Assembly (NCBI RefSeq): GCF_024713945.1
Contig: NC_134681.1
Span: 1,612,001-1,676,000, forward strand
DNA: 64,000 nucleotides
Direction of reading: 5' to 3'
Source: Dermatophagoides farinae
Taxonomy: Eukaryota > Arthropoda > Arachnida > Sarcoptiformes > Pyroglyphidae
The notes under the pieces were generated by a model. The model searched no databases and was not told the origin of the DNA. It was given only the letters and a program-made list of their open reading frames with translations. How positions within the stretch are numbered: the first letter of the stretch is position 1; each line of letters opens with the position of its first letter. The position numbers were made by a program, and so were the translations under genes. Positions 1 through 9,817 of this stretch are shown here, in pieces.

Positions 1-396
1 TGATGAATTTAAATTTCCAACCGGTACAGAAATCACAGTACAACGATCATTATCATCATCATCATCATTTTCAATTGATGAATTTGATGATAATTCTTGA
101 TCAATAGTAATACCTGGATAATGATCGATTAGGACATCATTTTCATCAACTTCAACATCAGCCGAAGAAGAAATGATGAATGTATTATCACCATTATTCA
201 CCAATAAAGAATTTGCATCATCTTCAATCATTTTGTTGTTACAGGTATTCATTATTGAAACAGTACCATTCGATGCTGCTACTGTTGTTGTCGATGATGA
301 CGATAATGAGTTTGGTTTTAACAATTCTGTATCGATCTTTTGTCCATTTGTATTCGATTTCATCAAGTTTGATGTTAATGGTGGCGATGAAGACAT
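1..396 (-). CDS. N-terminal part of an unknown acidic Ser/Asp-rich protein (runs off the left edge)
   Basis: An open frame of 132 codons begins at the ATG complementary to 394-396 and stays open to base 1, so the gene continues outside the window. The visible part is hydrophilic. It starts MSSSPPLTSNLMKSNTNGQK, has a run of serines and threonines, then an Asp/Glu-rich stretch with DDDDDND. I see no signal peptide, membrane segment or recognisable domain. The AT-rich 5' flank (397-560) fits an untranslated leader. No function can be assigned. A spliced first exon upstream cannot be ruled out, but the in-frame ATG followed by normal coding composition is a reasonable start. Coding status is likely because plus-strand ORFs over the same bases are only low-complexity mirror images. 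Confidence 0.55.
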   Translation of the reverse strand, partial: MSSSPPLTSNLMKSNTNGQKIDTELLKPNSLSSSSTTTVAASNGTVSIMNTCNNKMIEDDANSLLVNNGDNTFIISSSADVEVDENDVLIDHYPGITIDQELSSNSSIENDDDDDNDRCTVISVPVGNLNSS

Positions 397-1563
397 TTTT
401 CTTTTTTAATCGTTATTTTCATTGATTCTTATTATGTTTTCAATTCAATCAAATAATCCATTAACGGTTTCTCCATGATTAGACGCTTAACGATTGGTTT
501 GATTTGATGAACCATTATATAACGCACGTATGTAAGCTTTTCATTGATCTAGAAAATAAGAAAAAAAATGAAGATATTAGTAACGAAAAAAAAAATACAA
601 ATATCCAAGATTGTAGATTTTTTTAATAAATCAAACTTTTTAATGACAAAAATGAATGAATTTATATAAACAATAAATATAAGATATATAAGAAAACGAA
701 AACGACCATAAAAAACACACACACTTCATACAAACAAAAGACAACACGTAATGGTGTTAAATTCGTCATAGTTCATTCAACAAACGACTCAATGTGTTGA
801 TGATTTGTGAAACATAAAACAGAAAAAAATTTGCTCATTATTATAATGCTTACAGTCACAATCTCTATGGAAGGTTCATACTGATATGAATCTAGTGATT
901 TGAATTGGCATAGAATTAGCACCTGCATCAGTGGATAATATTCATTCGTAAACCAGAAGATTTATTAAAATGTAACGTTATTTTTTCAACCTAAGAAAAA
1001 AAAACAAAAATTTTCAATGTCTATTGCAATCATATATTATTTATGATGATCAAAAGAAACTTTTATCATTATTTTGACCGACAAATTCGGTTATGGCTAC
1101 TACAATGCTGAAATATGATTCTCCATCCTCTCATACAAACAACGGCATGGTTTTTTTGACAAGTAACAGCACAGTTTGAAGTTAGTTCACAAACTCAAAA
1201 TGTATTATCTCTTACTTATATATATTATATTTTATCTATGTTTCTCAAACCAGAGGGTTTTTTTCGAATGATTATCTGATGAACTGATTAAATAGCCAAC
1301 AACCAATTGGGCAAGAGTCATACAATAATTGTGTTGATTTTTGTTTTGTTTCAAATAATTATTGGGCTTGTCGTCTGCTTCGTAATCTATACCATAACAC
1401 ATTACATAAACATCGATGATATTTAATGAGATGCTTGTTGACAAAAGAATCAGTGATTGTTGTTTTTTTTCAGGCAAATATTCACAATTTCTATACGATT
1501 ATCGATAGTGTTTGTTAGTGTGTTTTGATGAAATAGTATCAGTAAAAGAACAGCACAAAAAAA
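397..1563. other. intergenic, AT-rich, no gene seen
   Basis: This stretch separates a leftward gene and a rightward gene, so it should contain two divergent promoters. It has poly-A/T tracts, short CA repeats and small ORFs without coding character. Minus-strand ORFs of 81 and 65 codons at 1232-1647 overlap the first exon of the next gene and look like chance. I cannot identify a specific regulatory site. Confidence 0.4.
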
Positions 1564-2130
1564 ATGTTTATTTTTCGTATTACAACCGATGGTTATGGTA
1601 TGGCTCATCAGATGATCCGAGTGAGACGAGATGATAACATCGAACAATTATTGGACATTTATATAGACGGTCCACCACCATTGTCTCGTAATTGGCTGGT
1701 TATAATACCTAATAGTTTAATTCTTGATCGTATGTATTAATTTTTCAGTTTAAAATGACAACAATAAAATAATTAATCTAATCATCACATGTATGACAAA
1801 ATCATTTGATTTTGTTTGCGGTTTTATTCATTTTTTACTGCCCATATTTTGATTCAAATTTTAGGACCAGAAAATTGGCACAATATCCGCGATATGGTTC
1901 AACAACTTCCATTATATCCATTAGTTCAACAAGAATTGAATTCAATTGCTCGAAGAATTATTGTCGGTAAGTTGAATTGACATTCAAAACTATGTACTTA
2001 TATTTAATATGAACATTTTATTCCAGTGGAAGAAATACCGACCGCAATACAACATTGGTATCGATTGTATGGTAATAGTCCACGTTATGGAAATTTTCGT
2101 ATTACTTCATCTTATGTCAGAATTTCTTAA
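1564..2130 (+). CDS. tandem-family small protein A (3 exons, 123 aa), unknown function
   Basis: Spliced model: exons 1564-1729, 1865-1966 and 2027-2130. All junctions are GT/AG, both introns are phase 1, and the protein has 123 residues. The start is the ATG of MFIFRITTDGYGMAHQ. Exon 1 carries the family signature, an acidic hydrophobic strand followed by DGPPP and NWLVIIP; exon 2 begins PENW and is helical; exon 3 ends GNFRITSSYVRIS. No signal peptide, membrane segment or known domain is visible, so it is probably cytosolic. Exon number, intron phases and the 102-nt middle exon match genes E and F downstream, which supports a real protein-coding family. A second copy of its 3' end lies at about 8714-9093. 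It is not a family I recognise. Confidence 0.68.
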
Positions 2131-2935
2131 TTCTTGTGGAGGGAAAAAATGAATTCACATGAAAGAAAAACGCAAAAAACCCTTTTTCTTGAATCAACAA
2201 CAAAATTCAATTTCATTCTCTTTCATTAATAAAAATGAGATTTTTTTTTGAACAAAAAACTGTGTCAATTTAATTCACTGAATTTCACAGAATAATTCTA
2301 TTCCAATTCCGTGTATTCGAAACATCATTATAGTGATCATTATCCATTATTGAATAATAAATCTGGCAGATAGAAATCGATTTACACATCCATATGATCC
2401 AACTTATACATAACAAATTCCACCATTTCTTTGGCATATCAATGACAAAATACGATTAGATAACTGGATGAAAAAATGGATTATTCATTTTGAATAATAT
2501 CAACCGTTTAGCAATTCAACAATCGTTCGCTTGTGTAGCCACCTGTCGACTTGGAAAATAATGAAAACATATTCACATGGTTTCACTTTACAATTCTTAA
2601 CTGAATTTCAAATTCGTTTTAGGAATTTTCATTTATGAATTTAATTTGCCAAAACCTGTCCATCGATAATCGCTAGAACAAATGGTGAAATTATCAACCG
2701 AATACATGAAATTAATGATTTTAAAATCCGAAATAATGGCGAAAAACGTTCCGAATACGATACGTTCTCTATGAAGAGTTCACATAATGGTAATACTTTC
2801 AATATTGCTTACTCATTGTTTACGCAACTCATTTCGCAAAACGTTTATAGCCAGTGAAATTTTGATTTGATTCGATTTTTATTATTAATAAAACTTTGAT
2901 CAAATTGAAATATAAGTTAGTCTTTTGTGAAAAAA
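2131..2935. other. spacer between family genes A and B, containing the empty LTR insertion site
   Basis: The segment up to about 2436 is the 3' flank of gene A and recurs at 8781-9093. The segment from about 2446 recurs at 7128-7560 and 9318-9740. Near 2440 the sequence passes straight from one to the other with no LTR, whereas the other two copies have an LTR there. A 60-odd codon frame at about 2650-2858 containing NNGEKRSEYDTF is kept in all three copies. The copies are young, so conservation says little. It may be a degenerate exon or chance. Confidence 0.5.
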
Positions 2936-3606
2936 ATGAATGTACACCCTCTTAATTTTTTCTTTTATTTTGAGGCTGCACCTGTAATAATTAATTTGGT
3001 CATCCCTCGTTACCTTAATCGATTCTTCGATTTGTATTTTGAAATGACGATTTTTTCTAACCCGCCCCCATCCGGGTGGTGGGGTATTCAAATACCTGAA
3101 AACTATTTTTATTCTGGTAAGAAAAAATGATTTTAATAATTCAGATAAAATGGGTAATTTTCTTTTTTGACTCTAGTACCATTTCGAGATCGTCGAATTC
3201 TTCAAAACATTCGATTTTATGACGACGTGGAATGGCATATACTTTGGGTGGTGAAGAATTGAACAATTTTCTACGATATGTGACGATCGGTAAGCAAATT
3301 CTAACGATTTGATTATTGAATGACGCTACAAATTATTCATTTGTCATTCATTTAGCTGAGCATCCAGCAGATCTAGTGGTGAACACAGACCACGAACATC
3401 CCATTGCGACATTTGTGGAAATGACCGTTACCACACCCACCAGAAACTATCCGATTTTCAATGGCTATAACCTAAATGTCGAACATCCGAACAATGTAAC
3501 GGTTTCACAAATAGAATGCCGGTTCGTGATCAGATACACTCCAACAGAAATAAATTTTCAAGTATTTGATCCTGATGAGGAACTTGATCATGGCGATAAT
3601 ATATAG
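2936..3606 (+). pseudogene. tandem-family member B, exon 2 frameshifted copy of D
   Basis: The gene structure equals that of copy D (9818-10489): exons 2936-3116, 3177-3289 and 3356-3606 with GT/AG borders. Exon 2 is 113 nt here but 114 nt in D, because one T is missing in the segment coding RFYVRRGMA (around 3220). The frame shifts and meets a stop within exon 2. Exon 1 (ending GIQIPENYFYS) and exon 3 (starting EHPADLVVNTDHEHP) are intact and almost identical to D. It is either a very recent pseudogene or an assembly error. Read coverage over 3215-3225 would tell. Confidence 0.6.
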
Positions 3607-4112
3607 TGATAATAATATTTTAATATCATACTCGTCTTCGACGTTATCGCATTCGTGGATGAGGATGACGATGATAAAATTTTTCATTCACAAATAAGAA
3701 AATGTTTCACATAATTTCATTTGAATATACGAACTCTGACAATTTGATTTGAAGTTTTGAATTCATAACATTGTATATAAGAACGTTACTCATTATACTC
3801 ATAATAATACGAAAAACGGCAAACCATTGACATTTTCAACAAGTTTAAACATTATTGATTACTTTCTATATTTTGATATATATAAATAAATATTCAATGA
3901 AAAAATTTTGTATGAAATAAAAATTTTTCATTCATCGATGTAAATGATGCAAATGATGGTTATACAAAAATACAACCGAGACAAAAAAAAATGGAGAGAG
4001 AATGTGAATATGAATAAAATGAATTGAAATGAAACGAAACCAAAATCGAATGATTCAAAGATCACATTTAATAATTAATATATTTGAATATTCGAATGAA
4101 TGAAATAAAATT
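2936..4112 (+). repeat. segmental duplication, copy 1 (pairs with 9818-10995)
   Basis: From the start of gene B through its 3' flank, the sequence matches 9818-10995 at a constant offset of 6882-6883 bases. Very few differences are visible in the 3' part, for example AAGAACG against AAATACG near 3780. Homology ends abruptly at 4112/10995, where this copy joins the interior of a copia element and the other continues into unique DNA. Near-identity in non-coding DNA indicates a recent event. Confidence 0.8.
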
Positions 4113-4160
4113 CGTGTTAAACAAAATGTTATAGCTTCTGCAGCCTCATCTATCGATTCA

Positions 4161-6914
4161 ATGGCACTTTGGCATGAGCGATGCGCTCATTTTTCAACAA
4201 AGATGATCTCAAAAATGATGAATAACAAATTGGTCGATGGTGTTCCGAGTAATATTGGCAACAATATCTCATTTTGCGTCTCCTGTAAATCGGGTAAAAT
4301 GACGGGAACCTCCCATCTTAAAAGTTCCATTCATCAATATTTGAAACCTAGCTTAAAGCTTCATCTTGATATTGGCGGATATACAACAAGATCCATTCAC
4401 GGAAATATGTATTATCTAGTTGCAGTTGATGAATTTACAAATTACATCAAAATTGCTTTCATGAAAAATCGACAAGAAACCTTGGAAAAGTTTCGTAAAA
4501 TAGTTAATGAAATCAAGCTTGACACTGGTAATGATGTCCTGAGCATTCGTACAGATCATGGCTCTGAATTTCTTAGCAAAGACTTTAAGTCGTTCATCAA
4601 CAGTCGAGGTATCCTTCATGAATTAGCCACTGTCAAAACACCACAACAGAACGGGCGGGTGGAGCGGGCCATACGGAACATTGTTGATCATTCTATCTCC
4701 ATGTTATCGTCATCAAATTTGCCATTATCCCTTTGGGATGAATCAACAAATTGTTCTGTTTACGTCATAAATCGTATGTTAAATTCAAGAAATGAAATTC
4801 CATTTGAAAAATATTTTGGTCGTCGTGTTGATCTTTCAAATCTCCGTATCTTCGGCTCATTAGGCTATGCCTTAATTAAAAACGATCGACATAAATATTC
4901 ATCAAAGACCAAGAAAGTTTTTATGGTTGGTTATCATTCAAGTAACACTTATCGTGTTTATTGTCCAACCAATCGACGTATCGAATTTGCTTGTGACGTG
5001 AAATTTAATGAACAGGCTAAATGCCATATATCGACGAACAGCTCAAATATTGACAACAAAAATTTAAATTCAATTAATAACGATGATCAAAATTCATCAT
5101 TTTCATCAAATGAATCAACCGATTTGAATCATCATGATCAAACTGTTACAAACCCCAACATCGTTATCGTCAACGGGGGAAGTGACATCGATTCTATCAA
5201 CAACCCAACTGGGGGAAGTGACGAAAATGTTACCGATACCGATCTTGATGACAATGATTCCGAACATGTTGAAACAACCAATCGACGATCAGTTGGACGT
5301 CCTCTTGGATCATCAAATCGTAGATATGAAATTAATCCTGAACGAATAGATTCTTTGCGACCACGTTCAAATGAAAGTGAAGCTGTTGTGGCCATTGCTG
5401 GCAGTGAACCGAATACATTTGATGAAGCTGTAAGCAGTATTGATTCCGAAAAGTGGAAACTGGCCATGCAACATGAATTTAATCAATTAATTAAAAACAA
5501 AACGTGGGCTCTGGTTGAATCACCGTCTAATGTACGGGTGATATCAGTTAAATGGGTGTTTACAATCAAAGAAGACGGTCGGTATCGTGCGCGTCTGGTA
5601 GCAAGAGGTTTCGAACAGGATGATAAATCATCTTATGATTGTTACGCTCCAGTTGTTTGCATGGAAAGTGTTCGCTTGTTCTTCTCCCTGGTTGCATCCA
5701 TGCACATGTCATTGGTCCAATTCGATGTATCCTGCGCCTTCTTGAATGGCCAAATTACCGGAGACGTATATATTAAACAACCACCTGGTTACGATGATGA
5801 TTCAGGCCGTGTCTGCAAATTATTTCGAGGTTTATACGGATTACGTGAAAGTCCCAGGAGCTGGAACTCCGTATTTGATCAAACCAAACGTAAGTTTGGC
5901 TTTAATTCTACTAATCTCGATCCCTGTTTTTATTTCATGCGAGAAAATGCCGAATTCACAATAATGATCATTTACGTCGACGATGGCATAATTGCATCAA
6001 CGAACAAGAAGAAACCGCTCGAAATTTTTGATAAATTGTCTAAAAGATTTGAAATCCGTAAAGTTGAATCATCTCGTTTCCTCGGTATTGAATATGAACG
6101 AAATTATCGAAATCGGACTATATATTTAAAACAAGAACAATATTTATTGGACAAGTTGAAAAATTTTGAAATGAATGAATCGAGACATTCTGATACACCG
6201 TTTGCCTGCGGTACGAATCCATATGACACCGAATCTCCAACCAACGAAGATTATCCATATAGACAGGCCGTCGGTGCTCTTCTATATTTGTCCTGTAAAA
6301 CACGTCCAGATATTGCATATACCGTATCATTATTAGCAAGGTTTACGAACGCACCAAATGAAATTCATGTGAAGTCAATAAAACGTCTTTTTCGATATCT
6401 TAATGGCACACGTTCGGTTGGTATTTGCTTGGGCGGTGAAGTTCCAAAATCGATTGTGGGATATGCAGACGCTGATCTCTCTGGTGACAAAATTGGTGGA
6501 AAAACAACCACTGGACACATTGTTTATTTTGGAGGTCCAATCATTTGGAAGACTCATTTACAAAAATGTACTATTGATAATACTTGCGAGGCCGAATATA
6601 TATCAGCATCGTTGTGTGCCAAGGACATGAAATATATCCGAAATCAATTGGTCGAAATTGGAATCGAAACAGACATTCCCATTTTAAATTGTGATAATCG
6701 TTCTACTGTCTACCAAATTTATGGTCAATCTATTACGCCAAAACTTCGTCATATTGCTATCAAATTTCATTCTATTCGTAACGATGTAATGGACAACAAT
6801 CTAATCGTAAAATGGATTCCCACCGATCAACAGGTTGCGGACGTACTTACTAAATCTCTCCCTCCGGCTAAATTTGTTCCTTTGGTACGTTTGCTGAATC
6901 TGGGGAAGTGTTAA
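4161..6914 (+). CDS. copia-type Pol fragment: integrase, reverse transcriptase, RNase H
   Basis: A 917-codon frame from the first ATG, with no internal stop. In order: the GAG-pre-integrase zinc-binding segment (WHERCAH to CVSC, residues about 4-52); the integrase core with D132 in RTDHGSEF and E168 in GRVERAIRN, a D-x35-E spacing, and an earlier Asp near residue 70; a linker rich in Asn/Asp; reverse transcriptase with FDVSCAFLNG and the catalytic YVDD near residues 603-606; and RNase H beginning GYADADLSGD with CEAEY later. The order integrase before RT is diagnostic for Ty1/copia. The last sense codon and the TAA stop fall in the first six bases of the 3' LTR. Gag and protease are missing, so the element cannot act alone, although the enzymes encoded here show no break. 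First Met is a convenient start; the native polyprotein began further upstream. Confidence 0.9.
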   Translation: MALWHERCAHFSTKMISKMMNNKLVDGVPSNIGNNISFCVSCKSGKMTGTSHLKSSIHQYLKPSLKLHLDIGGYTTRSIHGNMYYLVAVDEFTNYIKIAFMKNRQETLEKFRKIVNEIKLDTGNDVLSIRTDHGSEFLSKDFKSFINSRGILHELATVKTPQQNGRVERAIRNIVDHSISMLSSSNLPLSLWDESTNCSVYVINRMLNSRNEIPFEKYFGRRVDLSNLRIFGSLGYALIKNDRHKYSSKTKKVFMVGYHSSNTYRVYCPTNRRIEFACDVKFNEQAKCHISTNSSNIDNKNLNSINNDDQNSSFSSNESTDLNHHDQTVTNPNIVIVNGGSDIDSINNPTGGSDENVTDTDLDDNDSEHVETTNRRSVGRPLGSSNRRYEINPERIDSLRPRSNESEAVVAIAGSEPNTFDEAVSSIDSEKWKLAMQHEFNQLIKNKTWALVESPSNVRVISVKWVFTIKEDGRYRARLVARGFEQDDKSSYDCYAPVVCMESVRLFFSLVASMHMSLVQFDVSCAFLNGQITGDVYIKQPPGYDDDSGRVCKLFRGLYGLRESPRSWNSVFDQTKRKFGFNSTNLDPCFYFMRENAEFTIMIIYVDDGIIASTNKKKPLEIFDKLSKRFEIRKVESSRFLGIEYERNYRNRTIYLKQEQYLLDKLKNFEMNESRHSDTPFACGTNPYDTESPTNEDYPYRQAVGALLYLSCKTRPDIAYTVSLLARFTNAPNEIHVKSIKRLFRYLNGTRSVGICLGGEVPKSIVGYADADLSGDKIGGKTTTGHIVYFGGPIIWKTHLQKCTIDNTCEAEYISASLCAKDMKYIRNQLVEIGIETDIPILNCDNRSTVYQIYGQSITPKLRHIAIKFHSIRNDVMDNNLIVKWIPTDQQVADVLTKSLPPAKFVPLVRLLNLGKC

Positions 6915-7122
6915 AGCAACTTGAACTTTATTCATCATACATACACATTGTCACATATATAAACGACACATTTATACATGTAGTCAGTTGATTGTTTTCT
7001 TCTACACACACAACACTATGATCATCTCTTCTTTTTATATTTGTGTATCATTCATTTTGTATTTTCTTTCTTTATTTTGGTTCTTTTAAATTACAATAAA
7101 TATAAATTAATTAATTTCAACA
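6909..7122 (+). repeat. copia 3' LTR (214 bp)
   Basis: It begins TGTTAAAGCAAC and ends TTTCAACA, the usual TG..CA ends. It is preceded by a short purine-rich tract (GGGGAAG) and followed by ATAGC. It holds a TATA-like TATATAAA at 6956-6963 and an AATAAA polyadenylation signal at 7095-7100. By eye it is identical to the solo LTR at 9099-9312. Confidence 0.88.
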
Positions 7123-7626
7123 ATAGCCAAATACGATTAGATAACTGGATGAAAAAATGGATTATTCATTTTGAATAATATCAACCGTTTAGCAATTCAA
7201 CAATCGGTCGCTTGTGTAGCCACCTGTCGACTTGGAAAATAATGAAAACATATTCACATGGTTTCACTTTACAATTCTTAATTGAATTTCAAATTCGTTT
7301 TAGGAATTTTCATTTATGAATTTAATTTGCCGAAACCTTTCCATTGATGGTCGCCGGAACGAATGGTAAAATTATCAATCGAATACATGAAATTAATGAT
7401 TTTAAAATCCGAAATAATGGCGAAAAACGTTCCGAATACGATACGTTCTCTATGAAGAGTTCACATAATGGTAATACTTTCAATATTGCTTACTCATTGT
7501 TTACGCAACTCATTTCGCAAAACGTTTATAGCCAGTGAAATTTTGATTTGATTCGATTCTATAGTATTAAATCATTTTTATTTTATCAAATTGAAATTGA
7601 AATATTTGTTAATCTTTTGTAAAAAA
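7123..7626. other. spacer of duplicated unit, copy 2
   Basis: It follows the copia LTR and matches 2446-2935 and 9318-9817 with small differences. It contains the conserved short frame (7344-7538, ending AYSLFTQLISQNVYSQ). It is the presumed upstream region of family copy C. Confidence 0.55.
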
Positions 7627-8780
7627 ATGAATGCACACCCTCTCAGTTTTTTTTTGTTTTTGAGGCCGAGCCAGGCCTAATTAATTTGGTCATCCCTCGT
7701 TACCTTAATCGATTCTTCGATTTGTATTTTGAATTGACGATTTTTTCTAACCCGCCCCCATCCGGGTGGTGGGGTGTTCAAATATCTGAAAACTATTTTT
7801 ATTCTGGTAAGAAAAAATGATTTTAATAATTCAGATAAAATGGGTAATTTTTTTTTTTGACTCTAGTACCATTTCGAGATCGTCGAATACTTGAAAACAT
7901 TCGATTTTATGTACGCCTTGGAATGGCCTATATTTTGGGTGGTGAAGAATTGAACAATTTTCTACGATATGTGACATTAGGTAAGCAAATTCTAACGATT
8001 TGATTATTGAATGACGCTACAAATTATTTGTAATTCATTTAGCCGAGCATCCAGCAGATCTAGTGGTGAACACAGACCACGAACATCCCATTACGACATT
8101 TGTGGTAATAGAACGAAGAAATTTTTGTATTAATATCAAAAATCCATTATTGAAATATTTCAATATGGATAACCGGATTATGGATTCACATTGTCGATTA
8201 TTGAATGAATGTCCAATATCGAGCAGCAATGATAATGTTGGTGATAAAACAAAAGAAAAAGAACAAAACAATGATAATAAAAAAATTGAACAACATCATC
8301 ATAATCAATATTATTACAATACGAACAATGAAAAAGTGCCAAAATTTAGCAATTATAAACAAGATAATAATGATGTTTTTAATCAACGAAAAAAACATTT
8401 TCATCATCATCACCACCACCATCATCATCATCATTATCAAAACATTCGATTTTATGTACGACGTGGAATGGCCTAATGATGATGATCATAATAATAACGA
8501 TAATCGAACCATCAATGATGATGATGATTATCATCATGAAAATTATTCATCATTAGTATCACATCATCCTGATCATCATCATCATCATCATGATAATCAT
8601 CATCATTATGCTTATTTTCTAACATCAATACCTTTGAATTATTCAAAAAATTCATATAAACACCATTCAATAATCTCCAACAATAATTATAATAATGTGA
8701 AACATTCAAAAAAATTGTATGGTAATAGTCCACGTTATGGGAATTTTCGTATTACTTCATCTTATGTCAGAATTTCTTAA
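7627..8780 (+). pseudogene. tandem-family member C: frameshifted and chimeric with the tail of gene A
   Basis: Exon 1 starts at 7627 but has nine Ts where intact copy D has ten, so the frame is lost and a stop follows at CCAGGCCTAA. Exon 2 (about 7868-7980) is open and reads PFRDRRILENIRFYV. Exon 3 begins like D (EHPADLVVNTDHEHP) but from about 8105 turns into unrelated, coding-like DNA rich in Asn and His codons. Inside this lies a 36-40 bp patch (8437-8476) repeating part of exon 2 (IRFYVRRGMA). From about 8714 the sequence is the end of gene A (GNFRITSSYVRIS) and its 3' flank. A 191-codon frame (8205-8780) runs through to gene A's stop, so a novel chimeric peptide is conceivable. The simplest reading is a rearranged pseudogene. 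Confidence 0.6.
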
Positions 8781-9093
8781 TTCTTGTGGAGGGAAAAAAT
8801 GAATTCACATGAAAGAAAAACGCAAAAAACCTTTCTTCTTGAATCAACAACAAAATTCAATTTCATTCTCTTTCATTAATAAAAATGAGATTTTTTTTTG
8901 AACAAAAAACTGTGTCAATTTAATTCACTGAATTTCACAGAATAATTCTATTCCAATTCCGTGTATTCGAAACATCATTATAGTGATCATTATCCATTAT
9001 TATTGAATAATAAATCTGGCAGATAGAAATCCATTTACACATCCATATGATCCAACTTATACATAACGATTCAATTATTTCTTTGACACATCA
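8714..9093 (+). repeat. duplicated 3' end and flank of gene A
   Basis: This segment repeats 2063-2436, including the last codons and TAA stop of gene A, and a poly-T block at about 8890. Differences include an extra ATT near 9000 and changed bases just before the LTR. It places the solo LTR at the position that is empty near 2440. Confidence 0.75.
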
Positions 9094-9317
9094 ATAGCTG
9101 TTAAAGCAACTTGAACTTTATTCATCATACATACACATTGTCACATATATAAACGACACATTTATACATGTAGTCAGTTGATTGTTTTCTTCTACACACA
9201 CAACACTATGATCATCTCTTCTTTTTATATTTGTGTATCATTCATTTTGTATTTTCTTTCTTTATTTTGGTTCTTTTAAATTACAATAAATATAAATTAA
9301 TTAATTTCAACAATAGC
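9094..9317 (+). mobile_element. solo copia LTR with 5-bp target-site duplication
   Basis: The 214-bp LTR (9099-9312, TGTTAAAG to TTTCAACA) is flanked on both sides by ATAGC (9094-9098 and 9313-9317). This is the 5-bp duplication expected of copia integration. No internal sequence is present, so it is the product of LTR-LTR recombination. The right flank and target sequence match those of the truncated element at 7123, so the LTRs at 6909 and 9099 descend from one insertion that was later copied together with its surroundings. Confidence 0.88.
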
Positions 9318-9817
9318 CAAATACGATTAGATAACTGGATGAAAAAATGGATTATTCATTTTGAATAATATCAACCGTTTAGCAATTCAACAATCGGTCG
9401 CTTGTGTAGCCACCTGTCGACTTGGAAAATAATGAAAACATATTCACATGGTTTCACTTTACAATTCTTAATTGAATTTCAAATTCGTTTTAGGAATTTT
9501 CATTTATGAATTTAATTTGCCAAAACCTGTCCATCGATAATCGCTAGAACAAATGGTAAAATTATCAATCGAATACATGAAATTAATGATTTTAAAATCC
9601 GAAATAATGGCGAAAAACGTTCCGAATACGATACGTTCTCTATGAAGAGTTCACATAATGGTAATACTTTCAATATTGCTTGCTCATTGTTTACGCTACT
9701 CATTTCTTAAACCGTTTATTTATAGCCAGTGAAATTTTGATTTGATTCGATTTTGTTGTATTAAATCATTTTTATCAAATTGAAATTGAAATATTTGTTA
9801 ATCTTTGGTGAAAAAAA

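Larger units (their letters stand above)
4113..7122 (+). mobile_element. 5'-truncated Ty1/copia LTR retrotransposon
   Basis: The element consists of an open pol frame followed by a purine-rich tract and one 3' LTR (6909-7122). The 5' LTR, gag and protease are absent. The left border at 4113 is exactly where the flanking segmental duplication stops, so the truncation came from a rearrangement and not from ordinary integration. The pol frame is open back to the junction (residues before the first Met read VKQNVIASAA), consistent with loss of an upstream part of the polyprotein. The right LTR border is followed by ATAGC at 7123-7127, the same 5-bp target sequence that flanks the solo LTR at 9099-9312. 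Confidence 0.85.

Noticed and set aside
3505-3687. 60-codon antisense ORFs present in both duplicated copies (also 10388-10570)
   Set aside because: Identity reflects the recent duplication, not selection; they overlap exon 3 of the sense gene.
5138-5467. 109-codon antisense ORF inside copia pol
   Set aside because: No domain and fully overlapped by the conserved pol frame.
6909-7122. LTR read as the downstream promoter of family gene C
   Set aside because: The LTR has a TATA-like box, but copy C is broken and over 500 bp away, so there is no evidence that it drives a gene.
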